From assembly GCA_959602045.1 (NCBI GenBank), contig CAUGRT010000039.1:1-26124 (forward strand): a stretch of DNA of 26,124 nucleotides, written 5' to 3'. The notes below the pieces were generated by a model that was given only the letters and a program-made list of their open reading frames with translations, ran no database searches and had not been told where the DNA came from. The translations under genes and the position numbers were made by a program. Positions 22,142-26,124 of the stretch are shown here, piece by piece. Positions within the stretch are counted from its first letter, which is position 1. Each line of letters begins with the position of its first letter. The DNA is from an uncultured Clostridia bacterium. Lineage in GTDB: Bacteria; Bacillota; Clostridia; UBA1381.

Positions 22142-22256
22142 AATCCCGTAAGGGGTTGTGATAAATGTAAGTATCCCTCTGGTAACAGTGGGAGGATTTC
22201 AGCCCGTAAGGAAAAAGAAATCCGATTTTTACCACATATGACGGATTTTTCGTCAT
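22142..22256 (+). promoter_or_regulatory. Hairpin-rich leader between nusG and rplK
   Basis: Hairpin A (22142-22157) has a GTAA loop. Hairpin B (22176-22195) and hairpin C (22194-22223, 7-bp GGATTTC / GAAATCC stem) share the bases 22194-22195 and so exclude one another. Hairpin D (22238-22256, ATGACG / CGTCAT) ends about 10 nt before the rplK ribosome site. The 9-mer CCCGTAAGG occurs in both A and C. Known L11-operon control is by L1 binding its mRNA leader, so autoregulation is plausible. Confidence 0.5.
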
Positions 22257-22279
22257 GAATTTTCAAGGAGGTGGCCATT

Positions 22280-22705
22280 ATGGCACAAAAGGTTGCAGGT
22301 TATATTAAATTACAGATTCCTGCCGGCAAAGCAACTCCGGCTCCCCCTGTTGGTCCTGCATTAGGTCAGCACGGTGTAAACATTATGCAGTTTACAAAGG
22401 AATTTAATGAAAAAACAGCGAAGGACGCAGGTTTGATTATCCCTGTTGTTATTACGGTATACGCAGACCGTTCCTTCTCGTTCATAACAAAGACACCCCC
22501 CGCAGCGGTTCTTATCAAGAAGGCTTGTAAGATCCAGAGCGGTTCAGGCGTTCCTAACAAGACAAAGGTTGCTACAATTTCAAAAGCAGACCTTCAGGCT
22601 ATTGCAGAGCAGAAGATGCCGGACTTGAACGCAGCATCTGTTGAAGCAGCAATGAGCATGATCGCAGGAACATGCCGCAGCATGGGCGTATTAATTGGGG
22701 ATTAA
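22280..22705 (+). CDS. rplK: 50S ribosomal protein L11
   Basis: A 141-residue ribosomal protein, exactly the common length. The N-terminal domain shows the Pro-rich AGKATPAPPVGPALGQHGVNIMQF hinge and the C-terminal domain the RNA-binding segment (about 75-141). L11 binds the GTPase-associated centre of 23S rRNA. The ATG at 22280 is chosen over the upstream in-frame GTG at 22271, which lies inside the AAGGAGG ribosome site. Confidence 0.97.
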   Translation: MAQKVAGYIKLQIPAGKATPAPPVGPALGQHGVNIMQFTKEFNEKTAKDAGLIIPVVITVYADRSFSFITKTPPAAVLIKKACKIQSGSGVPNKTKVATISKADLQAIAEQKMPDLNAASVEAAMSMIAGTCRSMGVLIGD

Positions 22706-22717
22706 TTGTTATAGAAT

Positions 22718-22745
22718 GGTGGGAGAGTATAGCTCGTTTGACCAC
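22718..22745 (+). promoter_or_regulatory. Hairpin before rplA, candidate L1 regulatory site
   Basis: GTGG (22719-22722) pairs with CCAC (22742-22745), and an inner GAG / CTC helix with a 5-nt loop is separated from it by unpaired bases. It ends a few bases before AAGGAGG of rplA. A two-helix structure with an internal loop is compatible with an L1-binding site, but resemblance to 23S was not tested. Confidence 0.4.
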
Positions 22746-22761
22746 GTAAGGAGGAAAAAAT

Positions 22762-23454
22762 ATGTTTAGAGGTAAGAAATATCAAGACAGTGCAAAGCTG
22801 ATTGACAGAACAAAGCTTTACGACACAGCCGAGGCGATGGATCTTATAACAAAGACTGCAAAGGCAAAGTTTGATGAAACAGTAGAAGCTCATATTAAGC
22901 TGGGTGTTGACTCAAGACATGCTGATCAGCAGGTTAGAGGTGCGATCGTATTGCCGCACGGTACAGGTAAGAGCGCAAAGGTTTTAGTATTCGCAAAAGG
23001 CCCCAAGGCTGACGAGGCTCAGGCTGCCGGTGCAGACTATGTGGGCGATATGGATTTGGTTACAAAAATCCAGAGCGAAAACTGGTTTGATTTTGACGTA
23101 GTTGTTGCAACTCCGGATATGATGGGTGTTGTAGGTCGTTTGGGTAAGGTTCTTGGTCCTAAGGGATTGATGCCTTCACCGAAAGCCGGTACAGTAACGA
23201 TGGATGTTACAAAGGCTGTAAACGAGATTAAGGCAGGTAAGATTGAGTATAGATTGGACAAGACCAATATTATTCACTGCCCGATTGGTAAGGTTTCATT
23301 CGGCGCTGATAAGCTGAAAGAAAACTTCAATGCATTGTTAGGTGCAATTATTAAGGCAAAGCCTTCGGCTGCAAAGGGTCAGTACCTGAAGAGCGTTGTT
23401 GTAGCATCAACAATGGGCCCCGGTATCAAAGTAAACCAGACAAAGATCGGTTAA
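22762..23454 (+). CDS. rplA: 50S ribosomal protein L1
   Basis: A 230-residue ribosomal protein of normal length. Domain I carries VEAHIKLGVDSRHADQQVRG near the N-terminus, and domain II spans the middle (DFDVVVATPDMMGVVGRLGKVLGPKGLMPSPKAGTV is the family signature). L1 binds the L1 stalk of 23S rRNA and in many bacteria also its own mRNA. AAGGAGG precedes the ATG. A strong terminator follows directly, so rplJ and rplL are not next, unlike the usual bacterial order. Confidence 0.97.
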   Translation: MFRGKKYQDSAKLIDRTKLYDTAEAMDLITKTAKAKFDETVEAHIKLGVDSRHADQQVRGAIVLPHGTGKSAKVLVFAKGPKADEAQAAGADYVGDMDLVTKIQSENWFDFDVVVATPDMMGVVGRLGKVLGPKGLMPSPKAGTVTMDVTKAVNEIKAGKIEYRLDKTNIIHCPIGKVSFGADKLKENFNALLGAIIKAKPSAAKGQYLKSVVVASTMGPGIKVNQTKIG

Positions 23455-23464
23455 GAATCCATAT

Positions 23465-23495
23465 AAAAAAGCTGTTGCCATGCAACAGCTTTTTT
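23465..23495. terminator. Bidirectional terminator after rplA
   Basis: AAAAAAGCTGTTGC pairs with GCAACAGCTTTTTT around a 3-nt loop. The A and T runs on both sides make it suited to end both rplA and the convergent HAD gene. Confidence 0.93.
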
Positions 23496-23498
23496 GTG

Positions 23499-24068
23499 CT
23501 ATTTTTGAATCGGTGTAAGCGTTGAGCCTTTCACAAGCACCGCATGTTCGGCACGCTGAATCAGCGGCATATCATTCATATTATCCGTATAAAAAACCTC
23601 AATCGGCGTATCCCCAAAGGCTTCGGTAAACGCGTGAACCTTATTTTGCGAATAGCATAAAAATGAAAGCGTTTGCGACTCCATATCAATTTCCGTACAA
23701 AGAATATGCTGCGTATTCAGACGATCCGCGACCCCATCCAACAAAAACCGCGGCGAAGCGGAAATGATCGCGTCCTCCGGGGAAATCTTTTTCAGCATAA
23801 AATCCTTGAGCTTTCGGCGGTGCGTTTTCCAAAAATCCTGAACAAGTTGATCTAAATTTTCGCAGTTATCAAAAAATATTTTCAACATCGAATTGACAAA
23901 TTCATAAACCTCCGACTCCGGCACAATCCCTGTCTTATATTTCAGCGCCTTTGAGGTGACGGTAGGCAGATATTTTATCAGAGATTTTTTCTTTTTTAAG
24001 CAGTATAGGAAAAAGTCGAGCGAACATTCCCCGTCATAAAGCGTGTTGTCAAAATCAAAAACTTTCAT
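23499..24068 (-). CDS. HAD-family phosphatase (HAD-IB, phosphoserine-phosphatase-like)
   Basis: A 189-residue cytoplasmic hydrolase. Motif I is DFDNTLYDGE, with nucleophile Asp5 and acid/base Asp7. Motif II is IISASP, and motif IV is YTDNMNDMP, giving the Mg-binding acidic residues. A four-helix cap lies between motifs I and II, as in the HAD-IB subfamily. The substrate could be a small phosphate ester; nothing here fixes it. The start at 24068 is chosen because the motif I strand begins there and GGAGGGG precedes it; a longer frame to 24101 adds a Gly-rich stretch without domain. It follows the ymdB-like gene by 52 bp, probably in one operon. Confidence 0.9.
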   Translation of the reverse strand: MKVFDFDNTLYDGECSLDFFLYCLKKKKSLIKYLPTVTSKALKYKTGIVPESEVYEFVNSMLKIFFDNCENLDQLVQDFWKTHRRKLKDFMLKKISPEDAIISASPRFLLDGVADRLNTQHILCTEIDMESQTLSFLCYSQNKVHAFTEAFGDTPIEVFYTDNMNDMPLIQRAEHAVLVKGSTLTPIQK

Positions 24069-24120
24069 AAACCCCTCCACTCCACCGCCATACGGCGGCA
24101 CAAATCATAACATTATTATA

Positions 24121-24903
24121 TTATGCGCGGATGAAAATTCTTTCCACTCCGATACAAAGCCCGGTCGAATCGTCCAACTCAAAGATACAGCCGTTGAGCT
24201 GCCCCTTTCCGGGGGCAATTTCGAATTTTTGCGGCATACCGGTCACAAAGCGGTTGACGACAATCTTGCAATCCATACCCAGAACCGATTCAGCCGGTCC
24301 GGTCATCCCCAAATCCGTGATATATCCCGTGCCCTTTGGCAGAATCCGTTCATCGGCGGTCTGGATGTGGGTGTGCGTTCCGAATACCGCCCCAACCGTT
24401 CCGTCCAGAAAATATCCCATCGCCTGCTTTTCCGAGGTCGCTTCCGCATGAAAATCAACCAGAATCGCGTCCGTTTTTTCGTGCAAGGCTTCTACTTTTT
24501 TCTGCACCGCCTCAAAAGGAGAATCGGTGGGCGGTTCCATAAAAGTGCGTCCGATCGCGTTAATAATGCCGATTCGCGCACCGTTTTTCGCCGTTAAAAC
24601 CATTGAGCCGGAACCGGGGCAGGAATCGTGAAAGTTGATCGGACGAATCACGTTTTCTTCATTATTTAAAATGCCGATGACTTCTTTTGTATTCCAAGTA
24701 TGATTGCCTAACGTGAATCCGTCCACTCCGGCGCGGCACATTTCATTATAAGCAGACCGCGACAAGCCGTGGCCGTGCGAAGCATTTTCGCCGTTCGCAA
24801 TACACAAATCAATCTTCTTTTGATATTTCAAGTCCTCAACATGCTGAAACAGCATATCGCGCCCCACGGCGCTAACGACATCACCGATGCAAAGTATTTT
24901 CAT
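24121..24903 (-). CDS. ymdB: YmdB-like metallophosphoesterase (TIGR00282 family)
   Basis: A 260-residue calcineurin-like phosphoesterase. The metal ligands are visible in order: IGDVVSAVGR (Asp8), NGENASHGHG, GNHTWN, VDFHAEATSEK and FGTHTHIQTADERI. The end has GTGYITDLGMTGP, typical of the YmdB family. In Bacillus subtilis YmdB is a 2',3'-cyclic nucleotide phosphodiesterase that affects motility and biofilm choice; the same activity is likely here. The start at 24903 has GGAGGATT before it and begins at the first beta strand, unlike a frame extended to 24939. It leads an operon with the HAD gene. Confidence 0.93.
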   Translation of the reverse strand: MKILCIGDVVSAVGRDMLFQHVEDLKYQKKIDLCIANGENASHGHGLSRSAYNEMCRAGVDGFTLGNHTWNTKEVIGILNNEENVIRPINFHDSCPGSGSMVLTAKNGARIGIINAIGRTFMEPPTDSPFEAVQKKVEALHEKTDAILVDFHAEATSEKQAMGYFLDGTVGAVFGTHTHIQTADERILPKGTGYITDLGMTGPAESVLGMDCKIVVNRFVTGMPQKFEIAPGKGQLNGCIFELDDSTGLCIGVERIFIRA

Positions 24904-24948
24904 AGAATCCTCCGTTTTCAACATCATGCTTTTAAACAAATCAAATTT

Positions 24949-24977
24949 ATTATATCATACGGCGGCTATGCCGTCAA
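24949..24977 (-). promoter_or_regulatory. Promoter of the ymdB-HAD operon
   Basis: On the minus strand, TTGACG (complement of 24972-24977), a 17-bp spacer and TATAAT (complement of 24949-24954). A dyad ACGGC-N6-GCCGT (24959-24974) occupies the spacer and overlaps the -35, where a repressor could sit. Confidence 0.8.
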
Positions 24978-25075
24978 CCAATTTTTGAAAAAATCAAGCG
25001 TGCAATGCGCAAAATCACTTTCCCGAATCCATTTTCATATTATAAAGAAAGATGTGGAATGAAGGAGGGATTTTT

Positions 25076-25363
25076 ATGATGCAGGGAGTGATAGCGGCGA
25101 TGATGGTCGTGATTCTGACTGCGGTGGGCGTTGCGCTTTTTCGATCGGGGACGAGAGCCTACGTTACGAAAGACGCGCCCTTTATTTTGATTCACGCCAA
25201 AAACGCCGAAAGCATTGAACAGACCATCCGCCGCGCGATCAGGCGATGTCCCGAATGTACGATTTATGTCACCAACCGTTCCGCCGACCCCGAAATGGAA
25301 AAAATTCTTTCGATATTGGAAAAGGAGATTCATCAAGTACATGTTTTGCATTACATAATTTAA
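25076..25363 (+). CDS. Small single-pass membrane protein of unknown function
   Basis: A 95-residue protein I do not recognise. Residues about 2-26 form one hydrophobic segment rich in Val, Ile and Met, followed by a soluble part (about 35-95) with alternating beta and helix: PFILIHAKNAESIEQTIRRAIRRC, then TIYVTNRSAD and EMEKILSILEKEIHQVHVLHYI. That pattern suggests a small alpha/beta domain held at the membrane, with a Cys49-x2-Cys-free Pro-Glu-Cys turn. AAGGAGG sits 7 bp before the ATG, so it is probably a real gene. It is divergent from ymdB and 74 bp before HPr, with no terminator between, so read-through into HPr is possible. Confidence 0.75.
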   Translation: MMQGVIAAMMVVILTAVGVALFRSGTRAYVTKDAPFILIHAKNAESIEQTIRRAIRRCPECTIYVTNRSADPEMEKILSILEKEIHQVHVLHYII

Positions 25364-25390
25364 CATAGAATTCGGGCAATCGGGTTATAC

Positions 25391-25396
25391 TATAAT
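25391..25396 (+). promoter_or_regulatory. Possible -10 box before HPr
   Basis: TATAAT at 25391-25396 lies 42 bp before the HPr start. A -35 at 16-18 bp upstream is not recognisable, so promoter strength or identity is doubtful. Confidence 0.35.
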
Positions 25397-25437
25397 CATA
25401 ATTGAGCCGGGTTTTCGGCATTACGGGAGGAAATAAC

Positions 25438-25695
25438 ATGAAAACATTTGAATATACCATTACAGACGCGCAGGGGATTCACGCAAGACCGGCAGGCTTA
25501 TTAGTCAAAGCCGCAGGAAAATTTACCTCGCAGATCGTGATTCGTGCGAACGGCAAAGAGGGGGACGCTAAGCGTCTTTTTGCCCTCATGGGCATGGGCG
25601 TGAAATGCGGTGACACCATCGCAGTGACGATTGAGGGCGCTGACGAGGAGCAAGCCGCCGCAGAAATTGAAAATTTTTTAAAAGCAAACTTATAA
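25438..25695 (+). CDS. ptsH: HPr-family phosphocarrier protein lacking Ser46
   Basis: An 85-residue protein of the PTS HPr fold and normal length. The active-site His15 and Arg17 are in the canonical GIHARPAG. HPr accepts phosphate from enzyme I and passes it to sugar EIIA components. In Gram-positive bacteria HPrK phosphorylates Ser46; here ungapped alignment with Bacillus HPr puts Arg46 in AKRLFALMGMG. So it can serve in phosphotransfer but not in classical catabolite repression by Ser46 phosphorylation. Crh, the regulatory paralogue, has the opposite change at residue 15. GGGAGG precedes the ATG; the longer frame from 25402 overlaps the leader. No enzyme I or EII gene is in the window. Confidence 0.9.
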   Translation: MKTFEYTITDAQGIHARPAGLLVKAAGKFTSQIVIRANGKEGDAKRLFALMGMGVKCGDTIAVTIEGADEEQAAAEIENFLKANL

Positions 25696-25704
25696 TGGAT
25701 TGGG

Positions 25705-25740
25705 GGTTCAAAAGCAGTAGGTATCTACTGCTTTTGAACC
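25705..25740. terminator. 16-bp perfect palindrome between convergent HPr and SLOG genes
   Basis: Arms 25705-25720 and 25725-25740 pair perfectly around a GTAT loop, and three further pairs are possible outside. The plus-strand continuation TCTCTTTGTCGTTTTT is only moderately U-rich, and the minus side has no U tract. Position between convergent stops supports a terminator role. Confidence 0.65.
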
Positions 25741-25754
25741 TCTCTTTGTCGTTT

Positions 25755-26105
25755 TTAGCTGAGATTGGGCTTTATTTTAGCAGGTACATAGATTTTTACC
25801 GGGATATTTCGTTTGCGGCCATTCTCAATCACGAATTTTGTTCCGCGGGATTGACCGTCCCAAAAAGCCAGTACCAAATCGGCATTTTCGATAATCAGAA
25901 TGTTTCTGCGAAGCGGCGCCCCGCGGCCATAGAGTTCATATGCCGGCAGAAATTCCGTCAATTTCAGATTATGGGCGATGGCATAGTTTCTTGCGACGGT
26001 ATCAACGCCGCGTGCGCCGCCCGACACGATCTTGGTGGTATCTGACGGCAGATATTTTGACAGATTGACATGGAGTGGTATAATATAAATAGAGTCGACA
26101 AACAC
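25755..26105 (-). CDS. SLOG/DUF2493-like Rossmann-fold protein, N-terminus uncertain
   Basis: A protein of up to 116 residues in the SLOG superfamily (LOG/DprA-like nucleotide-binding fold). VSGGARGVDTVARNYA is the glycine-rich signature, followed by EFLPAYELYGRGAPLRRN, ADLVLAFWDGQSRGTK and IPVKIYVP, as in DUF2493 proteins. These are thought to bind nucleotide-like ligands; the function is unknown. Family members normally begin with a beta strand and a Gly-Ser-Arg loop; here the equivalent positions read IYIIPLHV and the only in-frame start is GTG at 26103-26105, without a clear ribosome site. Only 19 bases of upstream sequence remain in the window, so a 5' truncation, a different start or a decayed gene cannot be separated. 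Residues from about 15 onward look intact. Confidence 0.7.
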   Translation of the reverse strand: MFVDSIYIIPLHVNLSKYLPSDTTKIVSGGARGVDTVARNYAIAHNLKLTEFLPAYELYGRGAPLRRNILIIENADLVLAFWDGQSRGTKFVIENGRKRNIPVKIYVPAKIKPNLS

Positions 26106-26124
26106 CCAAAAATCTGATATAATA

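Noticed and set aside
1..26124. Prophage, conjugative element or toxin-antitoxin system
   Set aside because: No integrase, transposase, relaxase, phage structural gene or paired small toxin/antitoxin genes were recognised anywhere in the window.

Overview
The window looks like a chromosomal segment of a low-to-moderate GC, Gram-positive anaerobe of the class Clostridia, probably gut-associated. Support comes from AGGAGG-type ribosome sites, sigma-A promoters with 17-bp spacers, SLH domains, dockerins, BspA-type leucine-rich repeats and an HPr. The genus cannot be fixed from the sequence alone.

Region 1 (1-10839) is the most striking part. A leftward four-gene operon encodes a secreted cohesin-like protein (5752-6534), two secreted leucine-rich-repeat proteins each ending in a cohesin-like module plus dockerin (4096-5736, 1609-4083), and a surface protein with a cohesin-like module and three SLH repeats (416-1546). 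Divergent from it lies a 1327-residue subtilisin-like protease (6856-10839) with a Big_2, cohesin-like and dockerin tail. The 321-bp region between them holds two facing sigma-A promoters and three copies of a 16-bp dyad, GTTAG-N5-ACTAAC, one just past the protease start site and two in the operon leader. I infer a co-regulated, SLH-anchored, cellulosome-like assembly that carries a protease and LRR modules instead of glycosidases.

Region 2 (10840-13680) has a LytTR response regulator and a secreted LRR protein with a copper-amine-oxidase-N-like domain. Two 17-bp direct repeats 21 bp apart sit directly upstream of the LRR gene's -35, the arrangement expected for a LytTR activator.

Region 3 (13698-17995) is a leftward redox cluster: flavodoxin, cupin, aldo/keto reductase, carboxymuconolactone-decarboxylase-like protein and a second aldo/keto reductase. 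It is divergent from a LysR-type regulator, across a symmetric promoter region built on a 12-bp inverted repeat. A 98-bp palindromic element lies inside the cluster.

Region 4 (18022-20987) has an HD-domain protein, a PF06541-type membrane protein and an NCS2 purine permease with a long, possibly structured leader.

Region 5 (21013-23495) is the housekeeping operon rpmG-secE-nusG-rplK-rplA, with a strong promoter, several leader hairpins and a terminator directly after rplA, so rplJ-rplL does not follow.

Region 6 (23499-26124) has a leftward ymdB-like phosphodiesterase and HAD phosphatase pair, a small membrane protein, an HPr with the catalytic His15 but Arg at position 46, and a SLOG/DUF2493-like protein near the right edge.
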